Position numbers and translations under genes: made by a program. A DNA stretch of 23,000 nt. It comes from Priapulus caudatus (taxonomy: Eukaryota > Priapulida > Priapulimorpha > Priapulimorphida > Priapulidae). Under the pieces are notes generated by a model that did not search any database, was not told the origin of the DNA, and saw only the letters and a program-made list of their open reading frames with translations. The stretch lies in contig NW_014577608.1 in assembly GCF_000485595.1 (NCBI RefSeq), positions 184,834 to 207,833 of the forward strand, written 5' to 3'. How positions within the stretch are numbered: the stretch's first letter is position 1; every line of letters begins with the position of its first letter. Shown piece by piece: positions 16,208 to 23,000 of the stretch.

Positions 16208-19200
16208 CTGCCAACAAAAGTAAAAAATGCAATCACCAGCATGTTAGCTGCATCACATGCTGTATCTCAGAATTATAGTCACTAATGACTGCTTGGTGAG
16301 GTAAGGTTGGATGTAATAGGAAAGACTACATGAGAGAGGCAGCTAGTGTGCATTGTGGTTGTAGCTGCAACACTGTCATGCCCTTACAGGATGCTGTTGC
16401 CGGTTAATGTATAGAGGGCAGAAGGCAGAATAAACGCAGCACTGCACTGTAACATTGCAGGAATTTCTATGTGAAAACACTTCTACTATATTTACCATCT
16501 TCACACAGATGACAAACGGGGGTTTGGCCTCAGTGAAATGAACTATAGGCACCCTAGGTCGCGGCAAGCACTGAAAACAAAATCCGGTATTGGGACTAAG
16601 AACTTGCACAAAATAACTAGTATGTGCATAAGGTAACGATATCTATGAGATAATGTGGAATGGACATAGTTTTTGGCAAATGTACTACACTTAAGGAAAA
16701 AGTCTAGTGCACAAATGTGGTAACTCACTGCCAGTAACTATATCGTAGTGTTACTAGCAGGACCTCAGAAAACTTAGTCTCTCCGACTCGCAAAATGTTT
16801 GAATCGATACTGCAATGTTTCAAAGATCTTTTCGATTCTTGGACATTAAGTTCTAGGTTTCTTTTCTCGATTCCACGACTGCATTCGAGGACTAGACCAG
16901 CTGCGGTGCTTACCGTTGATTCCTCATGTGTGTAAACTCCCTTCGCAATCTTCTTCTTATCCACATCACAAAATGACATCACCTGGAAGAGTGGGACATC
17001 ATTTTCATGGTATATCATTCTGACGTGATTAAGCCTTTACGATACTGTACCATCGTTGTTCGGTAACATGGTTACACGGTAAATTACTTGACTGCACACA
17101 CACTACTGCACCGTTACCACCTAACCATGAACCCGTCGTGTGAATACCATTATAACAACACGGCCTGACCCATTGTGACTTTTCTGCACATTTCCTAATC
17201 ACTGACGAGTGGCCAACCACATTTACTCAATCCTAATGTTCATAGCAACGATATTAGAGCAATGCAGATGGCAGCACATGAGCGGGTGAGCTAACCTTAT
17301 TCCTGTTCTCCACAGAGAGAGATCTGTATAGCTTCCTTCCCTGCTTACCAGCATTCCATATGGTGAATTCTTTCCACTTGCTAAGCACTGCAGTCTCCAA
17401 GGCTCTCAATCTCACATCCCAGATTGTATCCCTGTAACACATGCACTGTACGACACAGCGTATATGACGAAACAACGACGGATTCATTTTTGGTTGTTGA
17501 CTACCACATCTAAAAGTTATGCCTCAACTTACTCGAGCACGGAGAAGGTGGCGCCGCCCTGGTGGTAACGGTACATGAGAAGTACATGGTCCACTCTGTG
17601 GAGCTGTCCACCCAACTCTAGATGTCTGAGGAAGAATATGAGATCTTCTGGTGTGCCCTGTGGAGCAAACATAATCGAGTAATGCTTGTTGTTCGTTGGA
17701 TGTTGCCATGCCGATTGTCTCCGAAAATTTACAGTCATTCTTGGGTTATCAACAAACACTTGGCAAAGGTAGGAACGCTTTGCCTGATTTATGAACGTCT
17801 TAGAAAGATTACCAGGTCATGATGAAAAGGTGTGTTCCTTTAATTATTAATTAATGTATTATGTGCATAGTAACGGCAAACATACTTTTCACAGAAAACG
17901 ACAAGGAATCTCAAAGTACATCCTCTTTTCTTGCATGGCAACTTAAAATGTATGGATTTTATAAGTGGTTTTCTCTTCCCTACTCATGATTTAATTCATC
18001 AGTGTATTTTACGCATACGTCTCAGTTGCTGACTATCAGTGCAGATTTACAATTCTTCGTTATCGGGGAACTAACCTTGCCTGCCTCACTGAATCCACCG
18101 ACAGCGTCGTATAACTCCCGTGCGCAGAACCATGTCGGCATTAGCAGAGTCGGACCATGCGATGTGTAAGCCTGCAACAGAACAATCAGAGCGAATCTGC
18201 CACGCGTCGCCCGGCGTAGCAATAAACCACACAAAGTCATCGAGTAAGTGATAAATCAAAGCTCTCTGATTTTGTTTTGGTTACCTGGTCTTTCGTTATC
18301 GCAGATCGGCTAAAAACAGTGTGAACTTCACGACGCGGCCACCATCGTTGTTTAATTCACGAGCCTACCTGTAGATGGAGCTGCTCGGGGGTGGTGGAGT
18401 TTGCCCACTGCACGTAGCGTTGTGTGGAAGCCTCGGGCAGCCTGCGCACCTGGCAGCCCAGCAACGTGTGTCGCGAGCGGACAGACGCCGCTGCGAGCTG
18501 GAGACGTACGCGCATCGTTGCCATGACGTCGTCCTGCCAAGCAGACGAACGCCATCGCAACGTCAAGATTTCACGGTTTACACCGTTTTTTGAACTGCAG
18601 CGTAACATGTGGTGATTAGGCGAACAGTGATATCATTGCGCGTAACAGTGATTTGGAAGCTGATGTCTATTTAATGCTGGCATATGGTGGCGATATTTAC
18701 CAATGCTATTCGTCCGAACCACGATAAGTGCGAGGACAACACAAGGAGCAAGTTCGTACTTACAGCATCCAGGAAGCAGAGGTGGGATCCCTGACTCTGT
18801 TCAACAGCCCTGTTCTTTGCGAAGCCAACTACAAGGAGATCACACAGGATTGAGACGACTGGTAAAACAGACAGCATCAATGCCGTGCAGGTATTCCATC
18901 AGTCCATAAATCCTCAAACGAGCACCAGTTCTATTCAGACCATAAGCCTGAGACTTGTCACTATGGCAGTATGGCAGTGGTGCTATTATTCGATAGAGGG
19001 TTCAAGGTTCTCACATCTGACTAGATAAGGTTTTAGCTATCAGCATAGGAAGAGCTAGGTATAGGTTTATCTATCCAAAAACACGTGACACTAGTTATCT
19101 GTGAGACATACTTTCTGAAAGCCTACGTGTGCTACAGATTTGTTATGTTAAACATGCGTTTACACCTGCTGCCTAGATGACTGATTAGTGTGGGACTGAC

Positions 19201-19730
19201 GTGAACAGGTGAGAGTTACCTCCGCTAGGCATGCCACTCTTGTTTTCACTGATCACCACGCGGATCCCTCTCTCAGCGAGCGCTGGCGAACAACGCTCGA
19301 TTATCGCTCTCGAGTCATCCTGAAATAATGAGAGAGGACAAAACTGACAATTTATCGATATTTATCCTCTACACTGTCAATCTTCATTCAGCACGAGGGT
19401 TTCGTTTATATCAATGAATAAGCCCTGCATACATATCATCAAACAATGCGTGAGAGAATCGATAATTAGAGCTTAGAACACTATCGGCTATAAAGAAATA
19501 GTGTGATGATGTACATGCCTATATTTGGCTTGGGTTAGTGACGACACACTGACGGTAGCCACGACGCGCGATATCGACCCGGCAAAAATTAAAAATGTAG
19601 TGTGACAGCTAACCTGTGAGGCGTCGTCGTAAATGGACAGTTCCAGTGAGCCTTGGAAATCCTGGTCACACACAGACCTAAGACACTCTTCGAGCCACAG
19701 TGCGGCATTGCACACCGGCAGAACTATCGA
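16127..19730 (-). CDS. B3GNTL1: B3GNTL1 (QTGAL), queuosine-tRNA galactosyltransferase, ten visible coding exons
   Basis: This family-2 glycosyltransferase adds galactose to queuosine at the wobble position of cytoplasmic tRNA-Tyr. Exons on the minus strand are 19614-19730, 19220-19319, 18764-18828, 18369-18533, 18076-18171, 17533-17657, 17296-17431, 16914-16982, 16496-16570 and 16127-16207. All phases join, giving 342 residues plus a missing short N-terminus, against 361 in human. The GT-A signature starts the first exon ([19 protein letters not shown], then SIYDDASQ). The DXD-type metal site is FLDADDVM. PTWFC, a [17 protein letters not shown] motif, [25 protein letters not shown], a PPFVICVK block and the final [11 protein letters not shown] all match the human enzyme. 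It appears intact. The start exon is unknown; a weak candidate is 20305-20337 (MPGTL...), phase 0 but with a poor GTGAAG donor. Confidence 0.95.
16496..16570 (-). CDS. B3GNTL1: B3GNTL1 exon with PPFVICVK
   Basis: Acceptor TTTTGTTTTCAG, donor GTAAAT. Encodes 25 residues, [20 protein letters not shown] then ICVKM. Confidence 0.92.
16914..16982 (-). CDS. B3GNTL1: B3GNTL1 exon with [10 protein letters not shown]
   Basis: Acceptor CCACTCTTCCAG, donor GTAAGC. Encodes 23 residues beginning [15 protein letters not shown] and ending THEEST. Confidence 0.92.
17296..17431 (-). CDS. B3GNTL1: B3GNTL1 exon with [14 protein letters not shown]
   Basis: Acceptor ATGTGTTACAG, donor GTTAGC. The first base completes GA|G (Glu). 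Encodes [11 protein letters not shown] and [17 protein letters not shown], the most conserved block of the enzyme. Confidence 0.94.
17533..17657 (-). CDS. B3GNTL1: B3GNTL1 exon with PEDLIFF and LLMYRYH
   Basis: Acceptor TTTGCTCCACAG, donor GTAAGT. Encodes [17 protein letters not shown] and [19 protein letters not shown] is the equivalent of the family's catalytic-loop ED motif. Confidence 0.94.
18076..18171 (-). CDS. B3GNTL1: B3GNTL1 exon with LLMPTWFC
   Basis: Acceptor CTGTTGCAG, donor GTTAGT. Encodes 32 residues including [15 protein letters not shown] and [11 protein letters not shown]. Confidence 0.94.
18369..18533 (-). CDS. B3GNTL1: B3GNTL1 exon starting with DDV of the DXD site
   Basis: Acceptor GCTTGGCAG, donor GTAGGC. 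Encodes 55 residues from [12 protein letters not shown] to [11 protein letters not shown]. The first two Asp residues finish the DXD-type motif begun by the previous exon. Confidence 0.93.
18764..18828 (-). CDS. B3GNTL1: B3GNTL1 exon with VGFAKNRAV and CFLDA
   Basis: Acceptor CTCCTTGTAG, donor GTAAGT. G|TT gives Val, then [20 protein letters not shown] and Ala. Confidence 0.92.
19220..19319 (-). CDS. B3GNTL1: B3GNTL1 exon with DDSRAIIE
   Basis: Acceptor ATTATTTCAG, donor GTAACT. Encodes [20 protein letters not shown] and [13 protein letters not shown], leaving one G. Confidence 0.9.
19614..19730 (-). CDS. B3GNTL1: B3GNTL1 exon 2: GT-A start (IVLPVCNA)
   Basis: Acceptor GCTACATTACAG before 19730, donor GTTAGC. 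Encodes 39 residues from [15 protein letters not shown] to YDDASQ. The frame also stays open upstream to an ATG at 19889, but the translation there is unlike the family and lies across the acceptor, so I read it as intron. Confidence 0.92.
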
Positions 19731-20024
19731 CTGTAATGTAGCAATTAAAAGATTAAAATATCCTGGAGGTGACAAAAAATAAGCTGACATCACATTTGGA
19801 GAGAGGGGTATACACTTTATGGTATGTCTATAGTTTCCCACATGCAATAGTTCCAGTATGCACTGTTGTGTCACATACTGCTCATGCATGGGTTACCGGT
19901 CATTTTTATTAAGGAAAAAGATAGACTAACGCTCCATTAGGAGTGTTCCCAACTTTGATATCATTAATGATTACTGATTAATGATTTATAATCCATGATT
20001 AATGATTACTGATTAATGATTGAT

Positions 20025-20075
20025 AATCCTAACCCTAACCCTAATCCTAATCCTAACCCTAACCCTAATCTAAAT
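20025..20075 (+). repeat. Interstitial telomere-like array
   Basis: About eight hexamers of CCCTAA with CCTAAT-type variants, lying inside the inverted-repeat element. CCCTAA is the C-strand of the TTAGGG animal telomere repeat. Confidence 0.85.
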
Positions 20076-20122
20076 GACATTAAACCACAAACTAATATAT
20101 GACCATGACCATGACCATGACC

Positions 20123-20125
<3 letters not shown>

Positions 20126-20162
<37 letters not shown>
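20126..20162. repeat. (AT)n microsatellite
   Basis: Continuous TA dinucleotides within the inverted-repeat element, a likely cruciform. Confidence 0.85.
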
Positions 20163-20164
<2 letters not shown>

Positions 20165-20545
20165 ATTATGACCATTAATGACATTAAAGTTGGGAACACT
20201 CCTAATGGAGTATCACCCAAAAGATATGGAAAACGTCCATCCGGATCGAATAAAGTCCAAAGTTATTGGGCCCAGCAACTGAGCCACATAGGTATAGCCT
20301 TCACTGTGGTGTTATGCCACATGAGTGTTCCTGGCATGAGTAAACGTCTTCATGGTCACAGCATTTATGCAGTAAGTTGTTGAAGCACGTCCAATCAGTA
20401 GTGTCGCTTATCAACAAGCAGAACTCGTGATTGGATGGCCCTGATGTCGTATGTTACCTCCGTGTCGTTTACTTTTGCTGGGTTGGTTGGGTTGTAAATT
20501 ACGTCAGATCACAAGAATAATAAAATATACTTACTACATCATATG

Positions 20546-20560
20546 TGCCCTCTAGTGGCA
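20546..20560. promoter_or_regulatory. CTCF-like motif
   Basis: TGCCCTCTAGTGGCA fits the extended vertebrate CTCF consensus GCCCYCTRSTGG exactly at the core. Motif match only. Confidence 0.3.
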
Positions 20561-20818
20561 TTGTGCATCTTTTCAAGTCGTGTTACATCATCATTATACG
20601 CCTGAAAATGATTGCATGAGGCTGAGCAGGTATCTGCACCTCCCGTTGGCAAAATCATCTATATGTTGATGGTGGCCAATATAGAGTAGAAGTAGAAGTA
20701 GAAGGTATGACTATATATGACAGTTTCCTCTATGGTTCATTTACTAAGTAATTGACTAATTATCAATGTATACATTACAGACAACAATCACATACAATGT
20801 TAATTAAAAATGTGCGGC

Positions 20819-20867
20819 TAGATACGCGGGTAGGAGAACAAGTAGATACGCGGGTAGGAGAACAAGT
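20819..20867 (+). repeat. 24-bp tandem duplication
   Basis: Two adjacent identical units containing TAGATACGCGGGTAGGAG and ending ACAAG. Confidence 0.88.
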
Positions 20868-20914
20868 AGTATTCAGAGCACATGTCATAAACCCCACGAG
20901 CTACACTTGCTACA

Positions 20915-21180
20915 GCCCGGGGGGGGGTCACTATATATGCCGTTATTACCCCATGTGCGTTCCAAATTTTGTGAGTTAGGGGGGTGTTTTTCAACTTCTA
21001 AAGCGGGCCCGCGCGGGAGCAAATAGGCCTCCCTTTACAAAGCTAATCCCGCAGTAAGCCCTCGGGATCGTTCAAGTCAAGCACCGCGCCCGCAGTAGGC
21101 CCCCCTCAGGACGAACCACATAGTACCCCGCCCCAGGCCCCGAACGGGCGGCCCCGTAGCACACGAAACTTAAACCCCGC
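20915..21180. other. GC/CpG-rich block of unknown origin
   Basis: Sharp rise in G+C and CpG in an otherwise AT-rich area, starting with a GGGGGGGGG run. CCCGCAGTA(A/G)GCC occurs twice (about 21048 and 21090). No protein or RNA recognised; possibly a fragment of a repeat family. Confidence 0.4.
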
Positions 21181-21318
21181 TGCAACAATCATCACGAGGA
21201 GCAAGATGAGCGTGAAAAAAGAGAACCAAAAAGAACTTGGTATTCCCTCCACTCTTTGCCCTCCACTTGTCTGCAAGACCTCGCAATAGGGGGTAGGACT
21301 CTTTCATTGTGTATGCAA

Positions 21319-21526
21319 TAGTGCTGTGCGTCGGATCCGACATGAACCAAAAATCCGATCCGACAGCATTTTTGAAAATCCGAATCCGAATCCGAATCCG
21401 ATGGCTATTTTGAATCCCATCCGAATCCGAATCCGATGGCAATTTTTGAATCCGAATCCGAATCCGAATCCGATGTGTATCGCTAAATCCGATCCGAAAT
21501 CCGGAACATAGAAATTGTAAATAGTG
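21319..21526. mobile_element. hAT-type left end with ATCCGA hexamer repeats
   Basis: TAGTGCTGTGCGTCGGATCC at 21319 resembles hAT ends of the CAGTGNTGTGCG type. It is followed by clusters of ATCCGA/GAATCC hexamers (about 21376-21473), typical subterminal repeats that bind hAT transposase. The long Arg/Ile and Asp/Ser frames here are repeat artefacts. Confidence 0.45.
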
Positions 21527-21527
21527 N

Positions 21528-21599
<72 letters not shown>
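21526..21599. repeat. (GA)n microsatellite with an ambiguous base
   Basis: Pure AG dinucleotides for about 72 bases. The single N of the window is at 21526 at its left edge, so tract length and joining may be unreliable. Confidence 0.9.
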
Positions 21600-21600
<1 letters not shown>

Positions 21601-21749
21601 ATAAAAATTTCAAACATGTTTACAAATGTATAAAACAGTACAAATATGCGCACAATGAATTCAAAATCATAGACATTTTATAATTGATTAGCTATAACTG
21701 ATACATACAATCTAATAAATACTAAATAGTGTGATATTTATCATTTCAG

Positions 21750-22582
21750 GTATAAGGAGCCAGGCATGTCCCAGTTTCTCATGGAGAGCTCGTGTTTGGA
21801 TCCCAGGTTCAAGTCATTGCCATACCTGACTGAAGCTGATAGATTGGAGGTCTTCACAGCAATCACTCACACGGCAGCAGCTCTCCCTGGGCAACAGACA
21901 GGACAGATCCAGGTGTGGCCAAATATTAGTTTCCTGTTCCCCCGACACACTATTTTTATTTTACTATAAGTTTAAAACAGGAAGCAACATGTTCTGTTTT
22001 CAGTATAATGTACAGCTTTTTGATCACCCGAATCAACTATCTGTAATCTGTAGTGTATTCAGCACCAGATTAAAAATTCTCTATAAAGTTTTGTTAAGTA
22101 GTAAACAAACTGAAATGTCTGTATGGTAATTTTTTTTCAGGTGAAGCGCGAGCCTCAGGATACAGTTCCCCCGGCAGGACAGTGACTCTCTTGGCAGTCA
22201 AGAAACATCTGTGGCTGATTCCGACCCGACAAAGTAAAAGGCGAAAGTCAGCATTACAAGATCTGTTTGGAGATGTTTTCGTAACCAAAGTTGAACCTGC
22301 TAGATCTATAGATATATGAGCGAGTGAAATCAGAAATTGGTTCCTACAAAAATGAGCCATGCATATCACCTGATGCAAATCCTCTTAAATGGTGGAGGGC
22401 CCATGCAGGACACCAAATATCCCTTGTTGTCAAATTTGGCAAAGCAGTATTTGTGTGTACCCGCTACTTCTGTGGCCAGTGAAAGAATATTCTCTACCGC
22501 AGGAGATCTAGTCACGGCCCAGAGATCATGCTTATCGCCTGATCAAGTTGATGTATTAATTTTTCTTAAGAAAAATATGTAA
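21750..22582 (+). pseudogene. hAT (ZBED-like) transposase remnant, C-terminal part
   Basis: A segment after acceptor TATCATTTCAG reads SCLDPRFKSLPYLTEADRLE, the conserved stretch before the catalytic Glu region in ZBED1-like hAT proteins, ending at a donor-like GTGTGG near 21913. A second segment from 22141 reads VKREPQDTVPP then stops. KRRKSALQDLFGDVFVTKVE follows in another frame, then NPLKWWRA, and after a further shift the dimerisation domain (YPLLSNLAKQYLCVPATSVA, then SERIFSTAGD and LIFLKKNM) with TAA at 22580-22582. Several frame changes and stops break it, and the N-terminal DNA-binding part is not seen. It is a dead copy, though an expressed fragment cannot be excluded. Confidence 0.82.
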
Positions 22583-22894
22583 CTGATGGTGACTACACAT
22601 GTCATGAGAAGCACTAACACACAGTTATTGGAATTGTGTTTCTTACACCTAATCAATGAAGTACAAAGACACTGAGATGGACTATTGGACATATATGCCT
22701 ATTTGGTTACTTTTACTGAAGTCAAATATTTGAATTTCTTGTACAAAGGTTTTGTTGAATTTGCCCTAACATTTGGGTATTGTATATTAAAGGTTTGTTG
22801 TTCAAAGAATTTTAGTGACATTCTTATTTAATATTTATAAACCAGTCTGATTATTAAATTTGCACTTCTGTTTGGTGTTATAAGATTTGTAATT
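22583..22894. other. 3' flank of the hAT remnant, no gene seen
   Basis: AT-rich sequence between the transposase stop and the subterminal repeats, including ATTAAAGGTTTGTTG near 22787 that could serve as a polyadenylation region. Confidence 0.4.
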
Positions 22895-22985
22895 GATCGC
22901 AAATATTCGAACCGAAAATAACCGAACTGAAATGTGAAAACCAAAAACCGAACCGAACCGTGAAGTTGTGATTCGTTGCACCCCT
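22895..22985. mobile_element. hAT right end: subterminal ACCGAA repeats and terminal inverted repeat
   Basis: ACCGAA/ACCGAACCG motifs recur, then GATTCGTTGCACCCCTA at the end. Its reverse complement, TAGGGGTGCAACGAATC, is a widespread hAT terminal repeat type. The expected matching left end (same sequence direct) is not at 21319, where a different hAT end is found. Confidence 0.65.
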
Positions 22986-23000
22986 AATATATATATATTA

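Larger units (their letters stand above)
19932..20210. mobile_element. 279-bp MITE with 38-bp inverted ends and telomere-like core
   Basis: The 38-base ends (19932-19969 and 20173-20210) are inverted copies with two mismatches. They begin CTCCATTAGGAGTGTTCCC, whose first 12 bases are themselves palindromic. Inside are two copies of a TGATTACTGATTAATGATT motif, an array of CCCTAA/CCTAAT hexamers, four ACCATG-type hexamers and a long (AT)n run. No coding capacity and no clear target duplication. Confidence 0.75.
20211..21318. other. Region between MITE and hAT remnant, no confirmed gene
   Basis: May contain the unseen first exon of B3GNTL1 on the minus strand. Otherwise it holds a CTCF-like site, a 24-bp tandem duplication and a CpG-rich block. 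Short open frames in it show no recognisable domains. Confidence 0.45.

Noticed and set aside
16019-16285. 88-residue plus-strand frame
   Set aside because: It is the complement of the last B3GNTL1 exon, which matches the known C-terminus on the minus strand.
19488-19889. Unspliced start of B3GNTL1 at 19889
   Set aside because: The extra residues are unlike the family and an acceptor lies exactly where homology starts at 19730; read as intron.
21170-21613. 147-residue minus-strand frame rich in Arg-Ile and Asp-Ser
   Set aside because: Generated by the (GA)n tract and ATCCGA hexamers and runs through the N.

Overview
This is a nuclear genomic window from a metazoan, most likely a marine invertebrate. 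Every recognisable gene is split by GT-AG introns with consistent phases. The proteins are animal ones (Jupiter/JPT, SDHAF3, TEDC2, B3GNTL1/QTGAL), and the non-coding DNA is rich in microsatellites, minisatellites and hAT-type transposon debris. TEDC2 implies centrioles with triplet microtubules. The phylum cannot be fixed from the sequence alone.

Layout. (1) 1-5748: a roughly 2.2 kb block is present twice (1-2202 and 3508-5748), separated by about 1.3 kb holding a hAT-like MITE. The copies differ mostly by single-base insertions and deletions, which looks more like unpolished long-read sequence or an uncollapsed haplotype than an old duplication. Each copy carries the last visible exon of a minus-strand JPT gene. 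(2) 7637-10071: the three upstream JPT coding exons, whose phases chain correctly into the duplicated exon. A second hAT-like MITE lies in its first intron. (3) 10336-11094: SDHAF3 on the plus strand, two exons, head-to-head with JPT across a 264 bp shared promoter. (4) 12739-15738: TEDC2, plus strand, six coding exons. (5) 16127-19730: B3GNTL1 (QTGAL), minus strand, ten visible coding exons, tail-to-tail with TEDC2. Only the short first coding exon is not securely found. (6) 19932-23000: mobile and repeat DNA, comprising a 279 bp inverted-repeat element carrying telomere-like repeats, a CpG-rich block, ATCCGA hexamer arrays, a (GA)n tract with an assembly N, and a broken hAT (ZBED-like) transposase with a TIR-like end.

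The genes do not form a pathway. They are unrelated housekeeping functions: a Jupiter-family protein, assembly of succinate dehydrogenase, centriole triplet microtubules, and galactosylation of queuosine in tRNA. I found no convincing previously undescribed multi-gene system. The most useful observations are the probable false duplication that breaks the JPT 3' end, the four gene models themselves, the JPT-TEDC2-B3GNTL1 linkage, and several uncharacterised non-autonomous transposons.
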